DNA from: Oscillospiraceae bacterium
GTDB taxonomy: Bacteria > Bacillota > Clostridia > Oscillospirales > CAG-272
Assembly (NCBI GenBank): GCA_015065215.1
Contig: SVQT01000005.1
Location: 1-63,913, forward strand
Reading direction: 5' to 3'
Length of the DNA: 63,913 nt
The notes under the pieces were generated by a model. That model was given only the letters and a program-made list of their open reading frames with translations, searched no databases and was not told where the DNA came from. Positions 36,090 to 46,640 of the stretch are shown piece after piece. The position numbers and the translations under genes are program-made. Positions within the stretch are counted from its first letter, which is position 1, and every line of letters begins with the position of its first letter.

Positions 36090-37388
36090 TTATACTCCTC
36101 TTAAGTCCTTTACTCGTTTTGCTTTGCCTTCAAAGCGTTGCAACGTGTTGGGAGATTCCAGCATGATCTTGGCATCCAGTCCCAGCACGATCTTGATCTT
36201 TTCCCGAACAGCGCGGGTGATTCGCTCCAGCTCAGAGAAGGAATCGGTGCTTTGCGCCAACTCGACCTTAATGGTCAGTTTATCCAGATAGCCCTCGCGC
36301 TCCAGAATGATTTCATAGTGGGGGCCCAGCTCCGCAAAGGAGAGAACGACTTCCTCGATCTGGCTGGGGAAGACGTTGACCCCGCGGATTTTGAGCATGT
36401 CGTCGCTTCTGCCGGAGAGGTTCTCCATGCGGCAGAAGGTGCGGCCGCACTTGCAGGGCTCATAGTACAGGCGGGTAATATCTTTGGTTCTGTAGCGAAT
36501 GAGCGGGAGTCCCTCTTTTTTGATACAGGTAATGACCAGCTCTCCCTTCTCGCCCGCGGGCAATACCTCGCCGGTGATGGGATCAATAATTTCCGGGATG
36601 AAATAGTCCTCATTGATATGCATGCCGCAATGCTCCAAACACTCACCGGAAACGCCGGGGCCCATCAGCTCACTCATACCGTAGTTGGAGGTGATCAAAA
36701 TGTCCTTTCCCCAAAACTTATGCATTTCCTCACGCATGGCATCCGTCAAAAGCTCGCTGCCAACAAGGGCGATCTTTACCTTCAGATCCTTGACCGGATC
36801 CAGCCCCATCTCTCTTGCCACTTCAGCAAGGCGCAGAGCGTAAGAGGGGGTCGCTACCAGCAAAGAGGTCTCAAAATCCTGCATGTACATGATCTGCTTT
36901 TGCGAATTGCCGGTGGAGGAGGGCACAATGGCGGCGCCGATCTTTTCCAAGCCGTAGTGCAGACCAAGGGCACCGGTAAACATGCCGTAGCCAAAGCAGA
37001 TCTGCGCCGTGTCCTTCGCGCTGGCACCGCCCATGCAGGCAATGCGAGAGACACATTCGGTCCAGGTTTCAAGATCGCCTTGGGTATAACCTACTACGGT
37101 GGGCTTGCCGGTGGTGCCGCTGGAGGCGTGAATGCGCACCAGGCTGTCACGGTCAACGGCAAAGAGCCCAAAGGGATAATTGTCACGCATGTCTTGTTTT
37201 GTAACAAAGGGGAGCTTGGCGAGGTCCGCGAGGCACTTGATGTCCTCCGGCTTCACGCCCGCTTCGTCCATTTTCTTTCGGTAAGGGGCAACATGCTCAT
37301 ACACGCGATGTACGGTTTCCTGCAATCGCTCTAATTGTAATTTCTCAATTTGCTCTCTGGGGAGCGTTTCTTCTTTTGACCAGATCAT
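36090..37388 (-). CDS. paaK: phenylacetate-CoA ligase family (second copy)
   Basis: RIHASSGTTGKPTVVGYT; YGMSELMGPGVSGEC; LSGRSDDMLKIRGVNVFPSQIE. Confidence 0.92.
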   Translation of the reverse strand: MIWSKEETLPREQIEKLQLERLQETVHRVYEHVAPYRKKMDEAGVKPEDIKCLADLAKLPFVTKQDMRDNYPFGLFAVDRDSLVRIHASSGTTGKPTVVGYTQGDLETWTECVSRIACMGGASAKDTAQICFGYGMFTGALGLHYGLEKIGAAIVPSSTGNSQKQIMYMQDFETSLLVATPSYALRLAEVAREMGLDPVKDLKVKIALVGSELLTDAMREEMHKFWGKDILITSNYGMSELMGPGVSGECLEHCGMHINEDYFIPEIIDPITGEVLPAGEKGELVITCIKKEGLPLIRYRTKDITRLYYEPCKCGRTFCRMENLSGRSDDMLKIRGVNVFPSQIEEVVLSFAELGPHYEIILEREGYLDKLTIKVELAQSTDSFSELERITRAVREKIKIVLGLDAKIMLESPNTLQRFEGKAKRVKDLRGV

Positions 37389-37405
37389 GGGGAACACCTT
37401 TCACT

Positions 37406-38947
37406 TTATTTGATTTCATCTTCAATCGGTTTGTCAAATGCTTCATAAAGAACGGCATCGTCCGGCCTTTTGGTGCAAAGGCTGACGATAACGGTGATAG
37501 CCAGCGAGAAAAGCATACAGATCGCGCCGATCATGGGGGAGGTGGCGACGCCGGATTTCAGTGCCGCGCCCAAGGTGCAGTGCCAACCGTTCTTATCAAA
37601 GCCGAAAATAAAGATCAATGCCACGGTCAGCACAAGCGAGCTGATGATAGAAGTCCATACGGCAGGCTTGGTCACCCGTTTCCATACCACACCCAATACA
37701 TAGGGGCCGATGAAGCAGCCGGCAAGTGTGCCCCAACTGATGCCCATCATATAGGCAATGGCGGCAATGCCGAACTTTTCGTTCAGAATGGCAAGAACCA
37801 CCGAGATCACTACGAAGGCAAGGCAAAGCACACGCATGACGATATTGACGCGCTTGTCGTCAGCCTTTTCGTTGATCTTGCCCTTATAGAGGTTTACCGC
37901 GATGACCGATGCGCTTGCCAGCGACACAGAGGAGAGGGTAGACATACTGGCGGAGAGGATTAGCACCGCGATGACACCGGTCAGACCAACCGGAATGGCA
38001 AGATTGAGCATGGTAGGGATTACGTTGGCATCTGCCACACCCTGCGTTTCAGGGAAGAAGTGGCTGAGAGCACCGGTGAAATAGGCGACAAAGCCGATGA
38101 TCAAGGCAAAGGCGGTGCTGACGACAACGCCCTGATGAATGGCTTTTTTGTCGCGGATGGCGTAATATTTGTGGATGGTTTGGGGGAGTGCCCACACGCC
38201 CAGCGAGGTCAGCAGGATGAGCGAGATCAGCGACATCGTACTGCCGTACAGTCCCTTGCTCTCGGCGCCAAAGGTCACCCAAGCAAGATTGGGGTCGGTA
38301 GCGATCTTGGAAATATCCCAGTTGATGTTGTCATGATTCATAAAGCAGAGAATCATGCAAACCACGCCGATGATCATAATGATGCCCTGGATGAAGTCGG
38401 AGAGCGCGGTGGCAAAGTAGCCGCCGAAGAAGAGGTAAACAGCGGTCAGCGCGGCAAGGGCGATCATGACCACCCAGCCGGGGATGCCAAATACGATCTC
38501 AAACAGACTGCTCAGGCCGTTATAAACCGATGCGGAGTAGGGAATAAGAAATATAAAGATGATCACCGCGCAGACCAGTTTGAGATTTTTGCTGCCATAG
38601 CGCTTTTCAAAAAAGTCGGGCATGGTTTTGGAGCCAAGGCGCCGGGTCATGTTCTTGGTGCGCTTTGCCAGCACCAGCCAGGCGATCAGAGTGCCGATGA
38701 TGGCGTTGCCGATGCCGATCCAAACCGAGGCGAGACCGAAGGAGCGACCGAACTGCCCCGCGTACCCGATAAAGATAACGGCGGAAAAATAGGTGGTGCC
38801 GTAAGCAAAAGCGGTCATCCATCCGTTCAGCCCCTTTTTGCCGGCCAACAAAAAGTCATTGACAGAGCCGGAGCGGTTTTTGGTATAGATTGCAACCCCT
38901 ATCATGGAAAGGGCATATAAAATCAAAATCAAACAGTCCCAAAACAT
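37406..38947 (-). CDS. sodium:solute symporter (SSS family)
   Basis: Polytopic; YGTTYFSAVIFIGYAGQFG; SASMSTLSSVSLASASVIAVNLY. Confidence 0.88.
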   Translation of the reverse strand: MFWDCLILILYALSMIGVAIYTKNRSGSVNDFLLAGKKGLNGWMTAFAYGTTYFSAVIFIGYAGQFGRSFGLASVWIGIGNAIIGTLIAWLVLAKRTKNMTRRLGSKTMPDFFEKRYGSKNLKLVCAVIIFIFLIPYSASVYNGLSSLFEIVFGIPGWVVMIALAALTAVYLFFGGYFATALSDFIQGIIMIIGVVCMILCFMNHDNINWDISKIATDPNLAWVTFGAESKGLYGSTMSLISLILLTSLGVWALPQTIHKYYAIRDKKAIHQGVVVSTAFALIIGFVAYFTGALSHFFPETQGVADANVIPTMLNLAIPVGLTGVIAVLILSASMSTLSSVSLASASVIAVNLYKGKINEKADDKRVNIVMRVLCLAFVVISVVLAILNEKFGIAAIAYMMGISWGTLAGCFIGPYVLGVVWKRVTKPAVWTSIISSLVLTVALIFIFGFDKNGWHCTLGAALKSGVATSPMIGAICMLFSLAITVIVSLCTKRPDDAVLYEAFDKPIEDEIK

Positions 38948-39288
38948 AAGTAAAACTCCTGATGCGCAATAAGAATATATTTCCATAGACTAATATGAAA
39001 ACAAAGCATGTAAAATTATAGCATGTTTTGCGCTTATTGTCAATATGACTTCTATCTTTTTCTCTATCATTTCGACTTCGCAAAACCGAGCATTTTTCGG
39101 TGTGAGACAAAAAGCGGAGTAGCCGCAAAACAATTGTAAAGAATGACAGCCTCCTTCCGGTTGTCAATATTGTTATGTTTGAACAATGTAAGGGCTTTTT
39201 TGAGGGAGGTGTGGTGATGTATGCACAAAAACAGCAGTCGAAAAGAGGGGGATTTTGCGTTTTAAATACCATTTGTCCATTTTCACTA

Positions 39289-39317
39289 TTGCTTTTTTGC
39301 TTGAGCCGTGGTATAAT
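39289..39317 (+). promoter_or_regulatory. Sigma70-type promoter of the polysaccharide locus
   Basis: TTGCTT-N17-TATAAT, about 95 nt upstream of rfbA. Confidence 0.6.
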
Positions 39318-39410
39318 AAAAGCATAATGGGTTATTTGTGCGCTGTCACTGCGTATCCGCGCGGAAGATCTGCGCATGTGAGCAACGAAATTTATTCAGG
39401 AGGCATTTTT

Positions 39411-40310
39411 ATGAAAGGTATTATCCTTGCAGGCGGCTCCGGGACACGTCTGTATCCCTTGACCCGTGTGACCAGTAAGCAGCTACTGCCTGTTTATGAC
39501 AAGCCCATGATCTATTACCCTCTTTCGGTTTTGATGCATGCGGGCATTCGTGACATTCTGATTATTTCCACCCCCGACGATGTCCCGAGATTTGAAAATC
39601 TGTTCAGGGACGGTAGCGACTTCGGTATTCGCTTGCAGTACGCCGTGCAGGAAAAGCCGGAGGGGCTTGCTCAGGCTTTTTTGATCGGCGAGGAGTTCAT
39701 CGGCGATGATTGTGTCGCTATGGTTTTGGGTGATAATATTTTCGCGGGCTACGGTCTGCGCAACCGTGTGCGTAAGGCGGTACAGATGGCCAAGAGTGGT
39801 GAGTCTACCGTTTTTGGTTATTATGTGGATGATCCTCATCGTTTTGGTATCGTGGAATTTGACGCGGAGGGCAGGGCAGTCTCGATCGAGGAAAAGCCGG
39901 AGGCTCCCAAGAGCAACTATTGTGTGACCGGCCTGTACTTCTATAGCAACGATGTGGTGCGGTACGCCAAGGAGATCAAGCCCTCTCCCAGAGGAGAGCT
40001 GGAGATTACCGACATCAATCAGCGCTATCTCGCCGAGGGCAGATTGCAGGTGGAAGTGCTGGGCCCCGGGTTTACCTGGCTGGACACCGGTACGCACGAG
40101 AGCTTGGCAGAGGCCACCGATTTTATTAAAAACGTAGAGACTCACCAGCACCGTAAGATCGCGTGCTTGGAGGAGATCGCATATACCAGCGGTTGGATTT
40201 CAAAGGAGCAGGCGTTGGAGCTGTGCGATAAACTTAACAATCAATACGGTGAATACGTGAGAAACGTTGTCAACGGAAAATTTGTTGACGGCACCTATAA
40301 GACGGAGTAA
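39411..40310 (+). CDS. rfbA: glucose-1-phosphate thymidylyltransferase
   Basis: [39 protein letters not shown]. Confidence 0.97.
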   Translation: MKGIILAGGSGTRLYPLTRVTSKQLLPVYDKPMIYYPLSVLMHAGIRDILIISTPDDVPRFENLFRDGSDFGIRLQYAVQEKPEGLAQAFLIGEEFIGDDCVAMVLGDNIFAGYGLRNRVRKAVQMAKSGESTVFGYYVDDPHRFGIVEFDAEGRAVSIEEKPEAPKSNYCVTGLYFYSNDVVRYAKEIKPSPRGELEITDINQRYLAEGRLQVEVLGPGFTWLDTGTHESLAEATDFIKNVETHQHRKIACLEEIAYTSGWISKEQALELCDKLNNQYGEYVRNVVNGKFVDGTYKTE

Positions 40311-40323
40311 GGAGCGATTTGCT

Positions 40324-41346
40324 ATGACGATCATTGTAACCGGCGGCGCCGGCTTTATCGGGGGAAATTTTGTTCACTATATGTTGAAAAAGTATCCGGA
40401 GGATCGGATTGTTTGTCTTGACAAGCTGACCTATGCCGGTAATATGTCTACACTCGCGTCCGTCATGGATGACCCAGGGTTTCGCTTTTGCAAGACTGAT
40501 ATTTGCGACCGTGAGGCGGTGTATGCAATTTTCGAAGAGGAAAAGCCGGACGTGGTGATCAATTTTGCCGCAGAAAGTCACGTGGATAGAAGCATCGAAA
40601 ATCCCGAGGTCTTTTTGCAGACCAACATTCTTGGTACCCAGGTGCTGATGGACGCTTGCCGGAAATACGGTATTAAGCGTTATCATCAGGTTTCTACCGA
40701 TGAGGTCTACGGCGATCTTCCCTTGGACAGACCTGATCTGTTCTTTACCGAGGAAACACCCATTCACACCAGCTCACCCTATTCCAGTTCTAAGGCGGGT
40801 GCTGATCTGCTGGTGTTGGCCTACCATAGAACCTATGGATTGCCGGTTACCATCAGCCGTTGCTCCAATAATTACGGCCCCTATCATTTTCCTGAAAAGC
40901 TGATTCCGTTGATGATCGCTAACGCACTCAACGATAAGGCGTTGCCCGTTTACGGCGAGGGGCTTAACGTGCGCGACTGGCTCTATGTAGAGGATCATTG
41001 TAAGGCCATTGATCTGATCGTTCGCAAGGGACGTGTGGGTGAGGTCTACAATGTGGGCGGTCATAATGAAAAGCGCAATATTGACATTGTCAAGATTATT
41101 TTGCGGGAGCTGGGCAAGCCCGAGAGCCTGATCACCTATGTGGCCGATCGCAAGGGCCATGACATGCGTTACGCTATTGATCCCACCAAGATTCACAGCG
41201 AGCTTGGCTGGCTTCCTGAAACAAAGTTCGAGGACGGTATCAAAAAAACCATCCAATGGTATTTGGATAACAGAAAATGGTGGGAGGATATTATCTCGGG
41301 CGAGTATCAGAGCTATTACGACAAAATGTACGGAGATCGCAAATGA
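40324..41346 (+). CDS. rfbB: dTDP-glucose 4,6-dehydratase
   Basis: MTIIVTGGAGFIGGNFVHYML; AAESHVDRSI; SSSKAGADLLV. Confidence 0.97.
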   Translation: MTIIVTGGAGFIGGNFVHYMLKKYPEDRIVCLDKLTYAGNMSTLASVMDDPGFRFCKTDICDREAVYAIFEEEKPDVVINFAAESHVDRSIENPEVFLQTNILGTQVLMDACRKYGIKRYHQVSTDEVYGDLPLDRPDLFFTEETPIHTSSPYSSSKAGADLLVLAYHRTYGLPVTISRCSNNYGPYHFPEKLIPLMIANALNDKALPVYGEGLNVRDWLYVEDHCKAIDLIVRKGRVGEVYNVGGHNEKRNIDIVKIILRELGKPESLITYVADRKGHDMRYAIDPTKIHSELGWLPETKFEDGIKKTIQWYLDNRKWWEDIISGEYQSYYDKMYGDRK

Positions 41347-42236
41347 GAGTGTTTGTAACCGGCGTTGGCGGACAGCTTGGCCACGATGTTATCAACGAGC
41401 TGCAACAACGGGGCATTGAAGCGATTGGTAGCGATATTTCTGCCGATAACCCCATGAACGGTATGAGATATTTGCCGCTGGACATTACCGATCGTGCGGC
41501 CGTTGTGCGCACGCTGAACGAAGTTAAACCCGATGCCGTGATCCATTGCGCCGCCTGGACGGCAGTGGATCTTGCCGAGGATGAGGATAAGAAAGCGTTG
41601 GTGCGCGCCGTTAACGCAGACGGTACCCGTCATATTGCCGAGGCTTGCAGGGATTTGGATTGCAAGATGGTCTACATCAGCACCGACTATGTCTTTGATG
41701 GTCGGGGCGAAACCCCATGGGATCCCGATTGCAAGGATTATGCGCCCTTGAGTGTGTATGGCCAGACCAAGTTGGAGGGGGAGCTTGCTGTTTCCTCTCT
41801 GTTGGAAAAATATTTTATTGTTCGCATTGCTTGGGTTTTTGGTGTCAATGGTAAGAACTTTATCAAAACCATGCTGAACGTGGGAAAAAAATATGATACC
41901 GTTCGTGTGGTTTGCGATCAGGTAGGAACCCCTACCTATACCTTGGATCTTGCTGTTTTGCTGGCAGATATGATCGAAACCGAGCGGTACGGCTATTATC
42001 ATGCCACGAATGAGGGCGGCTTTATCAGCTGGTATGATTTTACCTGCGAAATTTTCCGTCAGGCGGGCTATACCACCAAGGTGGTGCCGGTCACTACGGC
42101 GGAATACGGCCTTTCCAAGGCCGCCAGACCCTTTAATAGCCGTCTGGATAAATCAAAGCTGATCAGGGAAGGTTTTACGCCTCTGCCCACTTGGCAGGAT
42201 GCGCTTTCCCGCTATCTCAAGGAAATGAAGGAGTGA
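41343..42236 (+). CDS. rfbD: dTDP-4-dehydrorhamnose reductase
   Basis: MRVFVTGVGGQLGHDV; HCAAWTAVDLAEDE; YGQTKLEGE. Confidence 0.96.
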   Translation: MRVFVTGVGGQLGHDVINELQQRGIEAIGSDISADNPMNGMRYLPLDITDRAAVVRTLNEVKPDAVIHCAAWTAVDLAEDEDKKALVRAVNADGTRHIAEACRDLDCKMVYISTDYVFDGRGETPWDPDCKDYAPLSVYGQTKLEGELAVSSLLEKYFIVRIAWVFGVNGKNFIKTMLNVGKKYDTVRVVCDQVGTPTYTLDLAVLLADMIETERYGYYHATNEGGFISWYDFTCEIFRQAGYTTKVVPVTTAEYGLSKAARPFNSRLDKSKLIREGFTPLPTWQDALSRYLKEMKE

Positions 42237-42240
42237 GGTC

Positions 42241-42843
42241 ATGGGACAAATCAAGGTAACGCCGGCCCCTATTCGTGGGCTTTACATCATTGAGCCAACC
42301 GTTCACGGTGATAGCCGTGGCTATTTTATGGAGACTTACAGCCTGCGGGATATGACCGAGGCGGGACTTGATATGCATTTTGTGCAGGATAACCAGTCTA
42401 TGAGCGTGAAGGGCGTTTTGCGCGGCCTTCATTTTCAAAAGGAGTATCCGCAAGGGAAGCTTGTCCGTGTGATCAAGGGGCGCGTGTTTGACGTAGCGGT
42501 GGATCTGCGCCGTGATTCCGAGACTTATGGCAAATGGTACGGCGTGGAGTTGACCGAGGAAAACAAAAAGCAATTCTACATCTCCGAGGGTTTTGCCCAC
42601 GGCTTTTTGGTGCTCAGCGATACGGCGGAATTCTGCTACAAGGTCACCGATTTTTATCATCCGGGCGATGAGGGTGGCCTCGCGTGGAATGACCCCGCGA
42701 TCGGTATCGAATGGCCGGAGCTTGTAGGGAACTATAAGAATTCCGCGGATAGTGAGGGCTACGCTCTTGCTGACGGCACGCCTTTGAATTTGAGTGATAA
42801 GGACAAAAAGTGGTTTTGCTTGAAGGACACTTTTGCTTTTTGA
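42241..42843 (+). CDS. rfbC: dTDP-4-dehydrorhamnose 3,5-epimerase
   Basis: FVQDNQSMSVKGVLRGLHFQ; PQGKLVRVIKGRVFDVAVDLR. Confidence 0.97.
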   Translation: MGQIKVTPAPIRGLYIIEPTVHGDSRGYFMETYSLRDMTEAGLDMHFVQDNQSMSVKGVLRGLHFQKEYPQGKLVRVIKGRVFDVAVDLRRDSETYGKWYGVELTEENKKQFYISEGFAHGFLVLSDTAEFCYKVTDFYHPGDEGGLAWNDPAIGIEWPELVGNYKNSADSEGYALADGTPLNLSDKDKKWFCLKDTFAF

Positions 42844-42846
42844 GAT

Positions 42847-43701
42847 ATGATGAAAATTGACGTTGTATGTCCCCTTTACTGCGCTGACGATGAGATTGAC
42901 GGCGTGATTGCGGGGTTGAAGTCGCAAAGCAATATACAATTGCATAAGGTTGTGTTCCCAATCACCGACGACGGCGATGTTTCGGCTGTTGTGCAGAAGA
43001 TCGAGAAGGCGGGCTTTGACTATTTTTGTGTGTCTTTGTCTGATTTTTCTCACAGCCTGACTCGGCAAAAAGCGATGATGGAGTACTGCGAGAGCGATGT
43101 GGTGCTGATGATGTCGCAGGATGTACATTTCGTGGATGAAAATGCTGTTTTCGCGTTGGTATCCGCCATAAATGAGATCACGGTGTACGCTTACGGCAGG
43201 CAAATATGCAAAAAAAAGACGATCGAAAAATATACCCGCGAGAAAAATTACGGTAAAGAAAGCCATACCGTGACTGCCGCCGATGTGGCATCAATGCAGC
43301 TCTCTGCTTTTTTTGCGTCGGATGCCTTTTCGGCCTATCATCGCCCCACGTTTGTGGCATTGAACGGCTACGACAATAGCCATATGATGATGAACGAGGA
43401 TATGTATTACGCAAAAAAAATCATAGACAGGGGCTATAGCAAGGCCTATGTTGCCCAGGCGGTCGTAGAGCACTCGCACAGCTATGGCTTTAAGGCACTG
43501 TACGAAAGGTACCGCGCAACCGGCCATTGGTTTGCGGAACATCCGGAATTTGACAATTATAAAACCACTGATTCTGGCATGAAGCTGGCAAAATACGTTT
43601 TAAAGCGCGCCTTGCGGGATTTCAACGTTCCTGTTCTGTTTCGCTTTTTGCCTGATATGACGTCGAGATATTTGGGCATGAAAAAAGGAAAGAAGGGCTG
43701 A
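42847..43701 (+). CDS. glycosyltransferase family 2
   Basis: GT-A-like fold sequence in the polysaccharide operon; NEDMYYAKKIIDRGY. Confidence 0.8.
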   Translation: MMKIDVVCPLYCADDEIDGVIAGLKSQSNIQLHKVVFPITDDGDVSAVVQKIEKAGFDYFCVSLSDFSHSLTRQKAMMEYCESDVVLMMSQDVHFVDENAVFALVSAINEITVYAYGRQICKKKTIEKYTREKNYGKESHTVTAADVASMQLSAFFASDAFSAYHRPTFVALNGYDNSHMMMNEDMYYAKKIIDRGYSKAYVAQAVVEHSHSYGFKALYERYRATGHWFAEHPEFDNYKTTDSGMKLAKYVLKRALRDFNVPVLFRFLPDMTSRYLGMKKGKKG

Positions 43702-43718
43702 CCCTTCAGGGTGATTTT

Positions 43719-44621
43719 ATGAAAGTTAATGTTTTGTTATCCACTTATAACGGCGAAAAGTATTTGAGAGAGCAATTGGATAGCATTTTGGCACAAAGAG
43801 ATGTTGATGTTTATCTCAATGTGGCGGATGACTGCTCGGTTGATTCTACTGCTGATATTCTTGCGGAATATAAGGAAAAGCACGAAAACTTTCATTATTG
43901 TGTCAACGAGAAAAATAAAAATTTTACATATAATTTTATTGATTTATTTTGGTCTGTTGCCGACTCAGACTTTGATTATTATGCGTTCAGCGACCAGGAT
44001 GATGTATGGTTGCCCGACAAGCTGATTAGAGCCATTGAACAAATATCCGGGGCACAGGATCTGCCAAACGGCACGCTTTACTGCTCTAATCTTTTTGTGG
44101 CAGATAGCCAGTTAACCCCCAAGGGGCTCCAAGAAAACGAGAGCATTTTTAAGGCAGGCCACCGCAACTTCATGTTTGAAAACATTGCAACCGGGTGCAC
44201 GATCGTATTTGACAAAAAATTCAAGGAGCACTGTTTAAAATATTACCCCAAAAACATTATTTTGCATGATTATTGGTTCTTTTTGATTGCCGCGTATACG
44301 GCGCAATATATATATGATTACAATGCGTATATTTTATACCGTCAGCACGAAAGCAACCAAATTGGAACAAACAAAAAATTAATGACAGCTGCAAATGTTA
44401 AAAAGTTCTTTTCCTATAGAGGACCTCAATCGCATCTGATCTCGGAATTGATCGAAGGCTTTCGGGATGATATTGATCCCGCGTATCAACAGAGCTTGAT
44501 ACAAGTCAGAGATTATAAACGCAAATTCAGATATAAGTTAAAGCTTCTATTTTCTGCTAAATGTCATTCCTTTGCTAAGACTTGCGTTTTGAAACTGAAA
44601 ATATTATTCAATAAGCTCTGA
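43719..44621 (+). CDS. glycosyltransferase family 2 (rhamnosyltransferase-like)
   Basis: VLLSTYNGEKYLREQLDSILAQ; YYAFSDQDDVWLPDKL. Confidence 0.9.
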   Translation: MKVNVLLSTYNGEKYLREQLDSILAQRDVDVYLNVADDCSVDSTADILAEYKEKHENFHYCVNEKNKNFTYNFIDLFWSVADSDFDYYAFSDQDDVWLPDKLIRAIEQISGAQDLPNGTLYCSNLFVADSQLTPKGLQENESIFKAGHRNFMFENIATGCTIVFDKKFKEHCLKYYPKNIILHDYWFFLIAAYTAQYIYDYNAYILYRQHESNQIGTNKKLMTAANVKKFFSYRGPQSHLISELIEGFRDDIDPAYQQSLIQVRDYKRKFRYKLKLLFSAKCHSFAKTCVLKLKILFNKL

Positions 44622-44675
44622 CGATAGAACAAATCAGAACACCAATAAGAGAATTTTACCGAAAAGGGGATCATT

Positions 44676-45740
44676 ATGAAAGTTTTGGCAATTCATCTGC
44701 CCGCGTTTCATCAAATACCTGAAAATGATGAATGGTGGGGAGAGGGGTTTACCGAATGGGATAATGTCAAAAGCGGCACGCCGTTTTTTAAAGGACATTA
44801 TCAGCCCATAAAGCCCATAGATGATTATTATTATGATCTGTCTAAAATGGAAGATATAGAATCGCAGTTTCGCATTGCTAACGAATACGGCGTACACGGT
44901 TTTATATTTTACCATTACTGGTTCGGTGACGGAAGAATGCTGTTTGAACGCCCCGTTGAGATGATATTGAACAACAAAAACATCAAAGGTAATTTCTGCT
45001 TTTGTTGGGCAAATGCCACATGGATCACCACTTGGCATGGTATGGATCCCAAAACTCTTATCGAGCAAAAATACGGTCGAGAGGAAGAATGGGAAAAGCA
45101 TTTGAATTATTTTTTGCCTATTTTTTCAGATAATCGCTATATCAAAAAAGACGGCAAGCCGATGCTCTACATTTATAACCCTTCTCAAATCCCCCATTAT
45201 GACGAGATGCTGGAATATTGGAACGGCCGGTTAAAGGAGGAGGGCTTTAACGGAATTTATATTGTTGAATATATTTCCTCTCACAATCGTGTCCTGCATT
45301 CTGAAAAGAGCGATGCGGTGATGGAATTTGAACCCTTGTACACCACATTCTTTGACATCTCCAAGTTCAATCTGGCCAAGCGTTTTATTTGCAAAAAGCT
45401 CAAGCGCGTGGATTACCAAAGCTATGATAAGCTATGGCGCTATAAGCTCAAGCGCACGCGCACTTACGGCGGGAAAACCATTCAAAAAAGCTGCTTTGTC
45501 GGATGGGACAACTCCGCGCGCAAGGGTAGAAACTCGATGATCGTAAAAGGCAATACACCGGAAAAATTTGGAAAGTATTTCAAAGCTTTGATCGATAGTA
45601 GCCGTACCGATGCGGACGATGAATTTATTGTTATCAACGCATGGAACGAATGGAGCGAGGGCGCCTATCTGGAACCGGATAGCAAGCACGGATACCGATA
45701 TTTGGAGCAGATCAAAAACGCACTGAAAAAAGACGAGTGA
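44676..45740 (+). CDS. WbsX-like / GH99-like protein of polysaccharide loci
   Basis: AIHLPAFHQIPENDEWWGEGFTEWDNV; GFIFYHYWF; NAWNEWSEGAYLEPD. Confidence 0.9.
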   Translation: MKVLAIHLPAFHQIPENDEWWGEGFTEWDNVKSGTPFFKGHYQPIKPIDDYYYDLSKMEDIESQFRIANEYGVHGFIFYHYWFGDGRMLFERPVEMILNNKNIKGNFCFCWANATWITTWHGMDPKTLIEQKYGREEEWEKHLNYFLPIFSDNRYIKKDGKPMLYIYNPSQIPHYDEMLEYWNGRLKEEGFNGIYIVEYISSHNRVLHSEKSDAVMEFEPLYTTFFDISKFNLAKRFICKKLKRVDYQSYDKLWRYKLKRTRTYGGKTIQKSCFVGWDNSARKGRNSMIVKGNTPEKFGKYFKALIDSSRTDADDEFIVINAWNEWSEGAYLEPDSKHGYRYLEQIKNALKKDE

Positions 45741-46633
45741 CAGAAATGAAAAAAGTTCTTGTAATGATGTCCACCTATAATGGACAATTCTATCTGAAGC
45801 AACAGCTGGACAGTCTCATTTCGCAAGAAGGTGTTGATCTCACTATTTATATTCGCGATGACGGTTCCGGCGATAACACCAAAGATATTATCAAGGAATA
45901 TGCTACGCTTTATCCCTGCATCCAATATGAATTCGGCGAAAATCTGGGCTACGCAAAAAGCTTTTGGCGTATTTTTGAAATACAAGAAGCATACGACTAC
46001 TACGCTTTTTGCGATCAAGACGATGTTTGGAAATCGGATAAGCTGATTCGCGCCATTACGAAGCTGGAAGAAATCGAAAAACATGATCAAATTCCCGCAC
46101 TGTATGCAAGTGACGCGGTTTCGGTCGACAACGATATGCAGGTCCTTTCCGAAAAAACTTTCAATCCCCCCGGGGTTTTAAGCTTTTACAGATCGTTGCA
46201 AATTTCCACGGTGCCGGGATGTACATTTGTTTTTAATCGATACGCTTTCGAATTGGCCTCTTTGTATAAAGGCTTTATGGAATCTCACGATTGGGCATTG
46301 TATAATATCGTATCATCCTTTGGAAAGATTGTTTTGGATGATGAGAGCCGTATCCTCTATCGCATACACGGCAACAACACCATTGGCAAAACATCGCGCT
46401 TTCAGGTGTTGATGACCAAAATAAAGCGCCTGTTCAAAAAGCCGCCGAGAACGCGATCGCGTTTCGCGAAGGATTTCTATGATTGTTACAAAGACGGGTT
46501 ATCTGCCGAATATGCTGATGCTGCCTATAAGCTTGGCTATTATCGGCTTTCTCGCAAAAAAGGCGCTTTGCTGTTTGACAGGCGTTTTAAAGGTTTAACA
46601 TTTAAATTTATGGTTCTACTGAATAGAGTATGA
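45737..46633 (+). CDS. glycosyltransferase family 2
   Basis: VMMSTYNGQFYLKQQLDSLISQ; YYAFCDQDDVWKSDKL. Confidence 0.9.
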   Translation: MTEMKKVLVMMSTYNGQFYLKQQLDSLISQEGVDLTIYIRDDGSGDNTKDIIKEYATLYPCIQYEFGENLGYAKSFWRIFEIQEAYDYYAFCDQDDVWKSDKLIRAITKLEEIEKHDQIPALYASDAVSVDNDMQVLSEKTFNPPGVLSFYRSLQISTVPGCTFVFNRYAFELASLYKGFMESHDWALYNIVSSFGKIVLDDESRILYRIHGNNTIGKTSRFQVLMTKIKRLFKKPPRTRSRFAKDFYDCYKDGLSAEYADAAYKLGYYRLSRKKGALLFDRRFKGLTFKFMVLLNRV

Positions 46634-46640
46634 GGAGCCT

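Noticed and set aside
36138-37334. 398-aa plus-strand ORF
   Set aside because: Antisense to the second paaK; shadow ORF.
42217-43266. 349-aa minus-strand ORF
   Set aside because: Antisense to rfbC and a glycosyltransferase in a clear plus-strand operon.
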